Positions 8,071-16,948 of a DNA stretch of 64,000 nucleotides are shown here, in pieces. The stretch spans positions 1,736,001 through 1,800,000 of the forward strand of contig NZ_OZ186815.1 in the NCBI RefSeq assembly GCF_964273065.1, read 5' to 3'. The position numbers were made by a program, and so were the translations under genes. The stretch is from Nocardiopsis dassonvillei_B. Its GTDB lineage: Bacteria; Actinomycetota; Actinomycetes; Streptosporangiales; Streptosporangiaceae. The notes under the pieces were generated by a model. That model worked only from the letters and a program-made list of their open reading frames with translations, had not been told where the DNA came from and did no database searches. Positions within the stretch are counted from its first letter, which is position 1; every line of letters starts with the position of its first letter.

Positions 8071-11000
8071 TCACCCCTCCGACTGCCCGTCGCCCAGGCG
8101 GTTCCGTCCCTCGCGGACGCCCTTCTGGAAGCCCGAGAACCGGTTGCGGACGCGATCCGCGCTGCGGGTCGGCATCTGCTTGAAGTTCTCCGGCTTGGGA
8201 GCCGTCCCAGGGACAAGGTTTGCCTTGGGAACCCGTTTTGGCAACCCCGAGGTGGTCAGCCCGCCCGCGATGGGCTCGGCGGCCGACCTCGCGGCCTTCC
8301 AGCCGCGGTCGGCGGCGGAGTTCCACTCCTGCTCGGAGCGGGTCTCCGGCTCGGCCTCCCGGACGGGCTGCCGGTCCGGGGCGGCCGGTGCGGCCGGAGC
8401 CGCCGGAGCGGCGGGCGCCGCCGGGACCTGGCGGATGGGGCCGGTCTCGGTCGCGTCCACCGTGGGCCCGCCGGTCCGGCGGCGGAACCAGTTGGACTCG
8501 ATGGCGTCGAAGATCGGGAGCGAGTCGTTCTCCTCGCCGCCCGGCGTGGGCGGGACGACCGTGTTCCCGGCCGGGCCCTGGGCCGCGCCGTAGCGGCGGG
8601 AGAGGTAGGCCGTGGAGCCGTAGCCCTCGCGGGTCTCCCCGGCGCCGTTGCCCGAGCGCCAGGAGCCGGTGTCGTTCGCGGCGGGGGGCCGCTGCCCGCC
8701 GGCGGTCCAGTCCGTGGTGGACGGGGCCGCGGGCGCCGCCGGGGCGGACGAGGCGGAGACGGCCGGGAAGGTCTCGGTGTCGGGCTCGTCGCGGCGGGTG
8801 TCGCGCCGGTGCCCGGCGCCGGAGCGCGACCCGTTGTCCGTGAACGCGTCGGACGCGGGGCGCTCGGTGCGGCCGCCGCCGAAGGCGTCGTAGCTCTCGG
8901 GCTCGGGCCGGCGGAACGCGCCGGTGTCGGCCGGCCGCCGGAAGGCGCCGGTGTCCGCGGGGCGGTCGAAGGCGCTGCCCTCGGAGGCCCGCTCGTACCG
9001 GTCGGACTCGCGTTCGAAGGACCCGGTGTCCACGGGCCGGCTGAAGGAGCCGGTGTCCGTGGAGCGGTCCACGGGGCGCTCGAAGAGGGATCCCGTGGCC
9101 TCCTCCCGCGGCGCCGGGTCGAAGAGGCTGTGGCCGGTGCTCTCGGGCGCCGGGGCGGCCTCCTCCTCCGGGGTGTCGTAGGGGTCGACGACCCGGCGGT
9201 GGGTGCCGGTCTCGCCGGACGGCGTGCCGGAGCCGCTGCCCGTGCCCCAGACGGAGTCGGACTCGGTGGTCTCGGGGGCGTTGCCGCCGCTGTTCCACAG
9301 GTCCTGGCCGCTGGGCGGGTGCTCGTCGGCGCGCGAGGACGTGCCGGGCTGGCGCTTGGGCAGTCCGGTGCCGAGGTCGGCGCCGCCGCCCTGGCCCTGC
9401 CAGGCGTCGGTGGGCTCGGGCGCGGCCGGGCCGGAGGCGAAGGCCGCCTCGGCGTCGGCGTAGGTGTTGGGCGTGCCGGAGGAGAGCTCCAGACGGCTGT
9501 CGGGGCCGCCCAGGGCGTGCTGGCCCTCGACGGGGGTGATGAGCAGGTCCGGCGGCAGGACGACGACCGCGGTGGTGCCGCCGCCGTGCGCCTCCTTCAG
9601 GTTCATGCGGATGCCGTGGCGGTGGGCCAGGCGCGAGACCACGAAGAGGCCCATGCGGCGGGAGACCGCGACGTCGATGACCGGCGGGGAGGCCAGGCGG
9701 GCGTTGATCGCCGCCAGGTCCTCGGCGGCCATGCCGATACCGCTGTCGGTGACGTCGACCTGGACTCCGCCGTTGTCGAGGGTCTTGGCGCTGACCAGGA
9801 CCTCGGTGTCGTGCGGGGAGAACGAGGTGGCGTTCTCCACCAGCTCGGCGACGAGGTGGATGACGTCGTTGACCGGGCGGCCCAGCACCGAGATGTGGGA
9901 GGGGGCCCGGACGTTGACGCGCTCGTACTGCTCGACCTCGGAGACCGCGCCGCGCAGGACGTCGACCAGCGGGACCGGCTGGGCCCACTTGCGGGTGTTG
10001 TCCTGCCCGGAGAGGACCAGGAGGTTCTCGTTGTTGCGGCGCATGCGCGTCGCGAGGTGGTCGAGCTGGAACAGGTCGGAGAGGCGGTCGGAGTCCTGCT
10101 CGGACTGCTCCAGACCGTCGATGAGGCGCAGCTGCCGTTCCACCAGGGTCTGGCTCCGGCGGGACAGGTTGACGAACATCGCGTTGACGTTGCTGCGCAG
10201 GGCGGCCTCGTCGGAGGCCAGGGTCAGGGCCACGCGGTGGACGTCGTCGAAGGCCCGGGCCACCTCGCCGATCTCGTCGTGGGTGTCGACCTCGATCGGG
10301 GTGACCTTGACGTTGTCGGGGACCGCCCCGGCCTCCTGCATCCGGTTGATCGCGTCCGGCAGGTCGCGCTCGGCGACCCTGCGGGCGCCGTCCTCCAGGG
10401 TGCGCAGCGGGCGCACCAGGGAGCGGACCACCAGGGAGGTGAGGATGAAGACGGCCAGGAGGACGCCGGCGACGACCACGAGGTCGATCAGGGCGCGGCC
10501 GAGCGCGTCGCCGCGCAGTTCGGCGGCGTCGCCCTGGATGCCCCGGGCGACCTCCTCCTCGACCGTCTGGAGCTTGCTCAGGGCGACCCCGGAGATCTCG
10601 ATGTAGTCGTCGGGGCCGTCGTTGGAGGTGACGCCGCTCAGGGGGGCGTCGCGCTCGGCGCGGTACATGACGCGCATGCGCATCGTCGAGACCTGGCTGA
10701 CCTGGAGGCCGGTGAAGTTCTCGTCGAAGATGTCGCGCTGGGTGGGCGAGGCGGCCTGGACGAAGTTGGAGATCTCGTTGTCGTAGCGCGCGCGGCTGGA
10801 GTCGATCGCCTCGGCGATACCGCCGGTCATCGAGTTGCGGTAGAGCGAGTGGCTCATCAGCGCGGTCTCGTAGGACAGCTGGTCGCGGGCGTTGGACAGG
10901 GCCGTCAGCGTGCGGACGCTCTCGCGCAGGTCGGTGTCGCCGGTCTCGTCGGCGATCGTCTGGTTGAACTCGGTGAGCGACCGGGTGATGGTGCGGTACT

Positions 11001-11550
11001 TGGTGACGACCGGCAGGACCGTGATGCGGGTGTCGTCGACCTCGTCGCGCAGCGAGTCCAGCGTGGTGAGCTGGGTCCGCATGTTGTTGAGGCGGTTGTT
11101 GGCGAGGCTGCCGTCGACCTCGCCGATGTCCTCGAGGCGGACGGTGAGCTTCTGCTGGAGGTCGCGGGTGGCGGCGCGCTCGTCCTCCAGGAGCTGGAGC
11201 TTCTCGTCGGACCGCCGAGCGGGGTCGGGGTCGTCGGAGATGTAGACCGCGCTGGCGCTGCGCTCGCGGCCCAGCTGGTTGGCCAGTTCCACGATCAGGA
11301 CGCCGACCTCGGCGCGGTCCTCGATGTGCGCGTGGGTGACCGTGGAGACCGCGGCCTCGTAGACCCGCAGGCCACCGAGGGCGAGTGCCACGGCGGTGGG
11401 GATGACGATGAGGGCCACCAGACGGGAACGCACCCGCCAGTTACGTGGCCTCCACCAATCGGGTCTGCGCTGGAGCGCGGCATCGGCTCGTTCGGCCTGC
11501 GCTGCCTCGCTCTGCGCGCTGGCCCCGTTCTTCGTCGCTCGTGTCGACAC
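8071..11550 (-). CDS. cvnA: conservon sensor histidine kinase CvnA, long C-terminal tail
   Basis: Protein of about 1159 residues. Order: basic N-terminus, membrane segment (about 45-66), extracellular nitrate/sulfur-sensing-like helical domain, second membrane segment (about 355-380), HAMP, dimerisation helices, then a GHKL ATPase with the N box ELVENATSFSP and G boxes DSGIGM and MGLFVV. The last roughly 450 residues are low-complexity, Ser/Gly/Asp-rich, with tandem RPxDTGxF units. The usual phosphoacceptor His of HisKA is not obvious, as in other conservon kinases. The GTG at 11550 is preferred (GAGGG just upstream); a TTG four codons earlier is possible. First gene of the cvn set, divergent from the M15 gene. 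Confidence 0.92.
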   Translation of the reverse strand: MSTRATKNGASAQSEAAQAERADAALQRRPDWWRPRNWRVRSRLVALIVIPTAVALALGGLRVYEAAVSTVTHAHIEDRAEVGVLIVELANQLGRERSASAVYISDDPDPARRSDEKLQLLEDERAATRDLQQKLTVRLEDIGEVDGSLANNRLNNMRTQLTTLDSLRDEVDDTRITVLPVVTKYRTITRSLTEFNQTIADETGDTDLRESVRTLTALSNARDQLSYETALMSHSLYRNSMTGGIAEAIDSSRARYDNEISNFVQAASPTQRDIFDENFTGLQVSQVSTMRMRVMYRAERDAPLSGVTSNDGPDDYIEISGVALSKLQTVEEEVARGIQGDAAELRGDALGRALIDLVVVAGVLLAVFILTSLVVRSLVRPLRTLEDGARRVAERDLPDAINRMQEAGAVPDNVKVTPIEVDTHDEIGEVARAFDDVHRVALTLASDEAALRSNVNAMFVNLSRRSQTLVERQLRLIDGLEQSEQDSDRLSDLFQLDHLATRMRRNNENLLVLSGQDNTRKWAQPVPLVDVLRGAVSEVEQYERVNVRAPSHISVLGRPVNDVIHLVAELVENATSFSPHDTEVLVSAKTLDNGGVQVDVTDSGIGMAAEDLAAINARLASPPVIDVAVSRRMGLFVVSRLAHRHGIRMNLKEAHGGGTTAVVVLPPDLLITPVEGQHALGGPDSRLELSSGTPNTYADAEAAFASGPAAPEPTDAWQGQGGGADLGTGLPKRQPGTSSRADEHPPSGQDLWNSGGNAPETTESDSVWGTGSGSGTPSGETGTHRRVVDPYDTPEEEAAPAPESTGHSLFDPAPREEATGSLFERPVDRSTDTGSFSRPVDTGSFERESDRYERASEGSAFDRPADTGAFRRPADTGAFRRPEPESYDAFGGGRTERPASDAFTDNGSRSGAGHRRDTRRDEPDTETFPAVSASSAPAAPAAPSTTDWTAGGQRPPAANDTGSWRSGNGAGETREGYGSTAYLSRRYGAAQGPAGNTVVPPTPGGEENDSLPIFDAIESNWFRRRTGGPTVDATETGPIRQVPAAPAAPAAPAAPAAPDRQPVREAEPETRSEQEWNSAADRGWKAARSAAEPIAGGLTTSGLPKRVPKANLVPGTAPKPENFKQMPTRSADRVRNRFSGFQKGVREGRNRLGDGQSEG
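8895..9090 (-). repeat. tandem RPxDTGxF-coding repeats in the CvnA tail
   Basis: Four to five degenerate copies of an 8-11 residue unit, written RPVDTGSF or RPADTGAF, are encoded back to back. The two innermost copies (RPADTGAFR) are nearly identical in DNA as well. This is a protein-level repeat in an otherwise disordered, acidic tail. Confidence 0.75.
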
Positions 11551-11858
11551 GGACCCTCGCAACCTTTCGTGTCACCGTCGTGAACGGCTGTCGGTACCCA
11601 GGGCCGACCGCTCCGGCCCGAAGAGGTCTCGGGCACATCGGCATGGACCACTGGTGGCCACCGAACCGGTAAGCGGTGGGGAATGTGGGGAGATGTGAAG
11701 ACTGTCCGCCGGACTCGCCTGGGAGGAGAGGAGCCGCCCACCCGACCAAAGAGTTCCAGCGGGTGCGCGTGCGGTGGATAGCGTATCAATGGGGGCGAAG
11801 GGATCGCTGCGGTCGTTCGGGCCCTGCAGCGGAAGATCATCTTCGTCCACCGCACCCC

Positions 11859-11883
11859 ATAATGCCGTCATTGTCGGCATTAT
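11859..11883. promoter_or_regulatory. perfect 9-bp inverted repeat, possible operator
   Basis: ATAATGCCG and CGGCATTAT flank a 7-base spacer in the 480-base gap (11551-12030) between divergent cvnA and the M15 gene. It is strikingly AT-rich for this genome. It could be a regulator site for either gene, or a hairpin. No other element was recognised in the gap apart from the AGGAGG of the M15 gene. Confidence 0.45.
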
Positions 11884-12030
11884 TACCAATCTCGCTGGTC
11901 AGACATGGGGACCGAAACCCGGCCAGGACCCCGGGTAACTTTTTGGACACACCATCCGCTTCCTCATCAAGCCCACCTCGACATGACATCGTGACAATAC
12001 GTACACGCAGGTCCGGGGGAGGAGGCGGGC

Positions 12031-13257
12031 ATGTGCGCCGCATTGCACCCGACATCCGACACGGTGAGTAATGGCCGAAAAGCGGAACGTTGGAGCATTC
12101 CAGAGCGCCGCGGGTCCCTCCGGGCCGCATTTTCGGTCAGATCCGCTCTGCCCTGCGGGCTCGCCGCCCTGATGGCGTTCTCCTGCCCCTCCCCCGCCGC
12201 CGCGGAACCCGGCGACCCCCGGGTCGAGCTGGCCGCGCTGCGCGCCGGGCTGGAGGAGCTGCGCGCCGGGGCCGGGGAGAAGATCGAGGAGTACGTCGCC
12301 GAGCGCGAACTCCTGGAGGAGCTGGCCGGGGAGCGGGAGGCCGCGGAGGAGCGCGCCGAGGAGGCCCGCGGGCGCGGTGGGGCCTCCCGGCTGGCCGTCG
12401 CCCGCCAGGCGGCCGCCGTCTACAAGGGCGCCGACCTGTCCCCGGTCCGCACCCTGTTCGGTTCCGGGGGCCCGGCGGGGATGCTCGGCCTGGCCGCCGA
12501 CCTGGGCCTGCTGGGCGACCACCGCTCCGCGGAGCTGGGCCGGGCCCGGGCGGCCGGGGTCGCCGCCGAAACGCTCTCGGAGTCGGCGCGCGAGGCCGAA
12601 CGCGCGCAGCGGGCGGCGACCGAGCGGGCCCGCGAGGCGCGGGAGGAGGCCGAGGAGGCGATCCGGGTCCAGGAGGAGGCCCTGGCCGAACTGATCGTCG
12701 AGCAGACCCGGCTGGAGGCGCGCGGGCCCGGCGGGACCGGCGGGACCGGCGCCGCCGGGGACGGCGACGCACCGCGCGGGACCCGGGACGCCCCGGCCGC
12801 CGGCCCCGGGCGGGGGGCCGGGCCGGAGTCCGGGGCGGACGCGCGGGACTGCACCGGAGGCGATGCCTCGGCGCATCCCAACGGACACATCCCCGACTCC
12901 CTGCTGTGCCCCCTCCCCCAGCCCGGGGAGCGGTTGCGCGCCGACGCCGCCGCGGCCTTCGTCGAGCTGGACGCCGCCTACCGGGAGAGGTTCGGCCGCG
13001 CGATGTGCGTGGCCGACTCCTACCGCCCGTACCACGAGCAGGTGGCGCTGTTCGAGCAGATGCTGCCCGGCATGGCGGCCGCGCCCGGGACCAGCGCGCA
13101 CGGCAGGGGGCTGGCCGTCGACCTGTGCGGGGGCGTGAACGTCCCGGGCAGCGCCGAGCACGGGTGGATGCTCGACCGCGCCCCCGAGTACGGCTGGGAC
13201 AACCCGCCCTGGGCGCGCGGCGGCTTCGAGCCCTGGCACTGGGAGTACACCCCCTGA
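12031..13257 (+). CDS. secreted coiled-coil protein with VanY/M15B D,D-carboxypeptidase-like domain
   Basis: Protein of 408 residues. A signal peptide (hydrophobic core about 38-52, AAA cleavage region near 57) is followed by a Glu/Ala/Arg-rich coiled coil of PcsB/RipA type (about 60-230), a Gly/Pro linker, and an M15B domain. The metal-site motifs are SAHGRGLAVDL (H357, D364) and EPWHWEY (H403), preceded by SYRPYHEQ. This predicts a zinc D,D-carboxypeptidase acting on peptidoglycan stems. The ATG has GGAGGAGG upstream. The family's coiled coil usually couples the hydrolase to FtsEX, which is not in this window. Confidence 0.88.
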   Translation: MCAALHPTSDTVSNGRKAERWSIPERRGSLRAAFSVRSALPCGLAALMAFSCPSPAAAEPGDPRVELAALRAGLEELRAGAGEKIEEYVAERELLEELAGEREAAEERAEEARGRGGASRLAVARQAAAVYKGADLSPVRTLFGSGGPAGMLGLAADLGLLGDHRSAELGRARAAGVAAETLSESAREAERAQRAATERAREAREEAEEAIRVQEEALAELIVEQTRLEARGPGGTGGTGAAGDGDAPRGTRDAPAAGPGRGAGPESGADARDCTGGDASAHPNGHIPDSLLCPLPQPGERLRADAAAAFVELDAAYRERFGRAMCVADSYRPYHEQVALFEQMLPGMAAAPGTSAHGRGLAVDLCGGVNVPGSAEHGWMLDRAPEYGWDNPPWARGGFEPWHWEYTP

Positions 13258-13289
13258 GCCGCACGGGCCGAAGCGGGCACGGGCGCCGC

Positions 13290-13952
13290 TCAGACCCGGG
13301 ATCCGACCCTGACCTCGTAGGAGCCCAGGTCGCCCAGGGCCACGAAGACCTCGTCGCCCTCGGCCAGCGGACCGGAGGCCACCGGCAGCAGGGCGTTCAC
13401 CCGGCCCGTCTCCCGGGACAGCCAGGGGTCGCCCGGGTCCAGCGGGGCGCGCCCGCGCACGATGCCGTCGACCTCCACGCTCGCGGACCAGTCGGCGATC
13501 GGCTCGTCGGAGGTGACCAGGACCGGCCCCAGGCCGAGCAGGACGGGGTCGCCCGCGGCGTCCAGCCACAGGCAGGCGGGGGTACGGGCGTCGACCCGCC
13601 CCGGGGCGCCCGCGACGGCCGCCAGGCCCACACGGGCGCTGTGGGCGTTCGGGGGGACGGGGTCGTCGACGGCCCCGACCAGGCGTGTGGGGACCTCCCA
13701 GACGTCGTGCCCGGAGCGGGCCGCCACTGGCCGGCTCGGGGCGAGCGGGGCGCACATCCGCGCCTCCCACTCGACGATGATCTCGATCGGGGCCCGGCGC
13801 GCACTGTCCAGCACCCCGGCCAGGGCGGGCACCCCGTCGGCCAGCAGCTCGTCCAGGCTGCGCGGGTCGGGGACGCCCAGCACGTCGCCGTCGTCCAGCG
13901 CACCCACGCGCTCGCCGCCGCCGCTCGGCGACAGGTAGGTCACCCAGCGCAC
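13290..13952 (-). CDS. degenerate fumarylacetoacetate-hydrolase-like protein
   Basis: Protein of 220 residues starting MRWVTYLSP, like the N-terminus of actinobacterial FAH proteins, and keeping a later LGPVLVTSDE segment typical of the family. The metal-binding E-x-E site should fall near ARVGLAAVAG, but both glutamates are absent there, and the protein is shorter than the usual 270-290 residues. A working hydrolase is therefore unlikely. The GTG at 13952 is selected because GAGGAGG lies 5 bases upstream. It follows the small CxxC gene on the same strand, separated by 50 bases. Role unknown. Confidence 0.7.
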   Translation of the reverse strand: MRWVTYLSPSGGGERVGALDDGDVLGVPDPRSLDELLADGVPALAGVLDSARRAPIEIIVEWEARMCAPLAPSRPVAARSGHDVWEVPTRLVGAVDDPVPPNAHSARVGLAAVAGAPGRVDARTPACLWLDAAGDPVLLGLGPVLVTSDEPIADWSASVEVDGIVRGRAPLDPGDPWLSRETGRVNALLPVASGPLAEGDEVFVALGDLGSYEVRVGSRV

Positions 13953-14002
13953 CGCATCCTCCTCGGTCACCCCGCCTCTTCCCGGCCGCGGCGGCGGGAC
14001 CC

Positions 14003-14227
14003 TCAGATCGCCACGGTCGGGCTGTGCTCCTTGCCGGTGCCCGCGCATCCTCGGCACGGCTCGTCGACCCGGAGCCACACGATGATCCCACTGGTGTCCC
14101 GGTGGGGCCGCTCCGGCCGCCACCATCCGGTACCCGAGCAGAACCGGCAGTCCAGGCCGTCCCGGTCGCACCACCCGCACGCAGAGATCGCACACCGGGT
14201 GTGCGTCGGTTCCCGCATCTGCTTCAT
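14003..14227 (-). CDS. small DnaJ-like CxxC zinc-binding protein
   Basis: Protein of 74 residues (71 if the second ATG at 14218 is used) with cysteine motifs resembling the DnaJ Cys-rich repeat: CGWCDRDGLDCRFCSGTGW followed by CRGCAGTG. Six cysteines in pairs suggest bound zinc. A G-rich Shine-Dalgarno-like stretch precedes the ATG. It reads into the FAH-like gene on the same strand. No J domain and no other recognisable domain; function unknown. Confidence 0.6.
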   Translation of the reverse strand: MKQMREPTHTRCAISACGWCDRDGLDCRFCSGTGWWRPERPHRDTSGIIVWLRVDEPCRGCAGTGKEHSPTVAI

Positions 14228-14352
14228 GCGCCCCCACCGTCTCCCGCGAAGTCGCAACCAGCCTTGCACATGCATCTGCACACGTCCACCCGCCGGGGGC
14301 ATCCGTTGCCCGGGCGGCCGGGGCCGACCACCCCGGAGGGCGGACCGGCCGG

Positions 14353-15393
14353 TCAGGCCGACTCCCGGACCTCCAGGTGGGTGTCCAGGATGACGGTCTC
14401 GGACTCGGCCGCCCGCGGGATGGCGACGTCCACCAGCAGGCGCGCCATCTCCCGGCCCATCTCGACCGTGGGCTGGTGCACGGTGGTGAGGGCGGGGTCG
14501 CTGTGCCGGGCCATCAGAGTGTCGTCGTACCCGACGAGGGCGACGTCCTCGGGCACCCGCAGGCCGTGCGAGCGCAGGACCCGCAGGCCGCCGATGGCCA
14601 TCATGTCGGAGGCGACGAAGACCGCGTCGGGCTCGCCCCCGCCGGCCAGCAGCCGCTCCATGGCCTCGGCCCCGCCCTCGACGCTGAAGTCGCCCTGGAC
14701 GACGAGCCGGTCGTCGACCTCGCGCCCGGCCTCGGCCATGACCTGCTGGAAGCCGCGCAGCCGCTCCACACCGGCGTTCATGTCCAGCGGGCCGGTGACG
14801 GTGGCGATCCTGCGGTACCCCTTCTCCAGGAGGTAGCGGACGGCCTCCTTGGCGCCGCCGACGTTGTCGATGTCGACGCAGAAGGGCGCGGGCTGCTCCG
14901 GGGAGTGGGGGCGGCCGCCGTGCACGACCGGCAGGCCCGCCGACGCCAGCCGCCCGGACAGGGGGTTGTCGCGGTGCAGGGAGACCAGGAGGGCGCCGTC
15001 GACGTGGAAGCCGCTGAGGTAGTCGCCGACCCGCTGGTGCTCGGCCTCGGTGCGGGCGGTGGTGAGGACCAGCTGGAGGTCGCGCTCGTGCAGGACGGAG
15101 CTGACGCCGCGGATGATGTCGGCGAAGAACGGGTCCGAGAACAGGCGGTCGCGCGGTTCGGAGACCACCAGCGCGACCGTGTCGGTGCGCCGGGTGACCA
15201 GGGTGCGCGCGGCCTGGTTGGGGCTGTAGCCCAGTTCCGCGATCGCGTTGTGGACCGCCTCCCGCGTGCGCGGGCTCACCTGCGCCGACCCGTTGATCAC
15301 CCGGGAGACGGTGCCGCGGCCGACCCCGGCCCGCTCCGCCACCATCTCCAGGGTCGGACGCCGCCGACCGCCACCGTCACCGCTCTTGGCCAC
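14353..15393 (-). CDS. celR: LacI-family repressor, CelR/CebR type
   Basis: Protein of 346 residues: N-terminal LacI helix-turn-helix (about 14-60, TLEMVAERAGVGRGTVSRVINGS) and a periplasmic-binding-protein-like ligand domain. It lies directly downstream of the GH1 beta-glucosidase, as in Thermobifida fusca bglC-celR. The operator in front of bglC is the exact 14-bp CelR/CebR box. In those systems cellobiose releases the repressor. The GTG start has AGGGAG upstream. Assignment as CelR rests on homology, context and operator; ligand binding is inferred. Confidence 0.88.
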   Translation of the reverse strand: MAKSGDGGGRRRPTLEMVAERAGVGRGTVSRVINGSAQVSPRTREAVHNAIAELGYSPNQAARTLVTRRTDTVALVVSEPRDRLFSDPFFADIIRGVSSVLHERDLQLVLTTARTEAEHQRVGDYLSGFHVDGALLVSLHRDNPLSGRLASAGLPVVHGGRPHSPEQPAPFCVDIDNVGGAKEAVRYLLEKGYRRIATVTGPLDMNAGVERLRGFQQVMAEAGREVDDRLVVQGDFSVEGGAEAMERLLAGGGEPDAVFVASDMMAIGGLRVLRSHGLRVPEDVALVGYDDTLMARHSDPALTTVHQPTVEMGREMARLLVDVAIPRAAESETVILDTHLEVRESA

Positions 15394-15422
15394 TTCGCGT
15401 GCTCCCTCTGGGAAAATCGTAC

Positions 15423-15455
15423 GCCGCCGCGGCCGGTGGCACCGGCCGCGGCGGC
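15423..15455 (-). terminator. perfect 15-bp hairpin between bglC and celR
   Basis: GCCGCCGCGGCCGGT pairs perfectly with ACCGGCCGCGGCGGC over a 3-base loop, 38 bases after the bglC stop and 29 before the celR start. No U-tract. It should separate the two genes at least partly. Confidence 0.65.
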
Positions 15456-15493
15456 CTCGAACGTCCGCCCCGTCCAGGGGCGGCCTGTCTTTT

Positions 15494-16906
15494 CTAGCGC
15501 TCCGGGAACCGACCCGTGGCCGCCAGGCGGGAGTACCACTCGCCGCTGTCCTTGACCGTGCGCACCTGCGTGTCGTAGTCGACGTGCACGATCCCGAACC
15601 GGCGGGAGTATCCCCACGCCCACTCGAAATTATCCAGAAGCGACCAGGCGAAGTAGCCGCGCAGGGGCACCCCCGCGTGGATGGCCTCCTTGGCGGCCCT
15701 GAGGTGGCCCTCGTAGTAGTCGAGCCGGTCGGTGTCGTGGACCCTGCCGTCCTCGGTGACGGTGTCCTCGAAGGCGCAGCCGTTCTCGGTGACGTACAGG
15801 TCGATGCCGCCCGCCTCCCCGCTCAGGCGGAGCAGGACGTCGTACAGGCCGGTGGGGTCGATCTCCCAGCCCATGTGGGTGACGGGAAGGCCCTGGGAGA
15901 CGTGCACCTCCTCGGGCTCGGCGCCGAGCCAGGCCCCGCCCTCGCCGCTGACCAGCGCCGGGTCCAGGCCCTTGGCGGAGGCGGCGACGAACTCGGGCGA
16001 GTAGTAGTTGATCCCGAGGAAGTCCAGCGGGGCCGACGTGATCTCCAGGTCGCCGTCGGCGATGAAGGAGAAGTCGCTGACGGAGGCCAGGTCCTCCAGC
16101 ACGTCGGCGGGGTAGCGGCCCTTGAGCAGGGGGTCGGTGAAGATGCGGTTGCGCACTCCGTCGGCCCGGCGTGCGGAGCGGGCGTCGGCGGCGCTGGGCC
16201 CGTGGGGCCGGATGACCGCCTGGTTGTGGGCCAGGCCCACCCGGGAGGGGTGGCCGGTGGAGCGGATGGCCTCGGCGGCCAGGCCGTGCCCGAGCAGCAG
16301 GTGGTGGGAGGCGGCCAGGGCCGCCGCGGGGTCGCGGTGGCCGGGCGCGTGGTGGCCGTTCTCGTAACCGAGGAAGGCCGAGCACCAGGGCTCGTTGATG
16401 GTCATCCAGTTGGTGACCCGGTCGCCGAGGGACTCGGCCACGATCCGGGCGTAGTCCTGGAACCGGTACGCGGTGTCACGTGCGGGCCAGCCGCCGGCGT
16501 CCTCCAGGGTCTGGGGCAGGTCCCAGTGGTAGAGGGTGGCCCAGGGCTGGATCCCGGCCTCCAGCAGGGTGTCGACCAGCCGGTTGTAGAAGTCGAGCCC
16601 GGCCTGGTTGACCTCGCCGCTCCCCTGGGGGAGGATGCGCGGCCAGGCGATGGAGAACCGGTAGGCGCCCAGGTTGAGCCGGCTCATGAGCGCGACGTCC
16701 TCGGCGTAGCGGTGGTAGTGGTCGTCGGCGGGATCGCCGGTGTCGCCGCCCAGGACCTTGCCGGGGGTCTCGGCGAAGGTGTCCCAGATGCTGCGGCCTC
16801 GGCCGTCGGCGGTGGTGGCGCCTTCGATCTGGAACGAGGCGGTGGCCGCCCCCCAGAGGAAGCCCTCAGGGAAATCGCTGTGATTGCTCACTTGTTCGGT
16901 ACGCAC
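15494..16906 (-). CDS. bglC: GH1 beta-glucosidase
   Basis: Cytoplasmic glycoside hydrolase family 1 enzyme of about 470 residues that cleaves cellobiose and other beta-glucosides. Acid/base Glu in TINEPW (E172), nucleophile Glu in YVTENG (E374), and the N-terminal FLWGAATASFQIEG signature. The start is uncertain: GTG at 16906 is taken, GTG at 16891 is an alternative, and the only purine run (GGAAGG) is poorly spaced for both. The operator upstream and the neighbouring celR show cellobiose control. The bglA/bglB permease genes that precede bglC in Thermobifida are absent here. Confidence 0.93.
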   Translation of the reverse strand: MRTEQVSNHSDFPEGFLWGAATASFQIEGATTADGRGRSIWDTFAETPGKVLGGDTGDPADDHYHRYAEDVALMSRLNLGAYRFSIAWPRILPQGSGEVNQAGLDFYNRLVDTLLEAGIQPWATLYHWDLPQTLEDAGGWPARDTAYRFQDYARIVAESLGDRVTNWMTINEPWCSAFLGYENGHHAPGHRDPAAALAASHHLLLGHGLAAEAIRSTGHPSRVGLAHNQAVIRPHGPSAADARSARRADGVRNRIFTDPLLKGRYPADVLEDLASVSDFSFIADGDLEITSAPLDFLGINYYSPEFVAASAKGLDPALVSGEGGAWLGAEPEEVHVSQGLPVTHMGWEIDPTGLYDVLLRLSGEAGGIDLYVTENGCAFEDTVTEDGRVHDTDRLDYYEGHLRAAKEAIHAGVPLRGYFAWSLLDNFEWAWGYSRRFGIVHVDYDTQVRTVKDSGEWYSRLAATGRFPER

Positions 16907-16930
16907 CTTCCATGACGAGGGGACATCGCG

Positions 16931-16948
16931 TATGGGAGCGCTCCCATA
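16931..16948. promoter_or_regulatory. CelR/CebR operator, 18-bp perfect palindrome
   Basis: TATGGGAGCGCTCCCATA contains the known CelR/CebR box TGGGAGCGCTCCCA. It sits just downstream of the bglC -10 element, 25 bases before the chosen start, where a bound repressor would block transcription. Confidence 0.93.
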
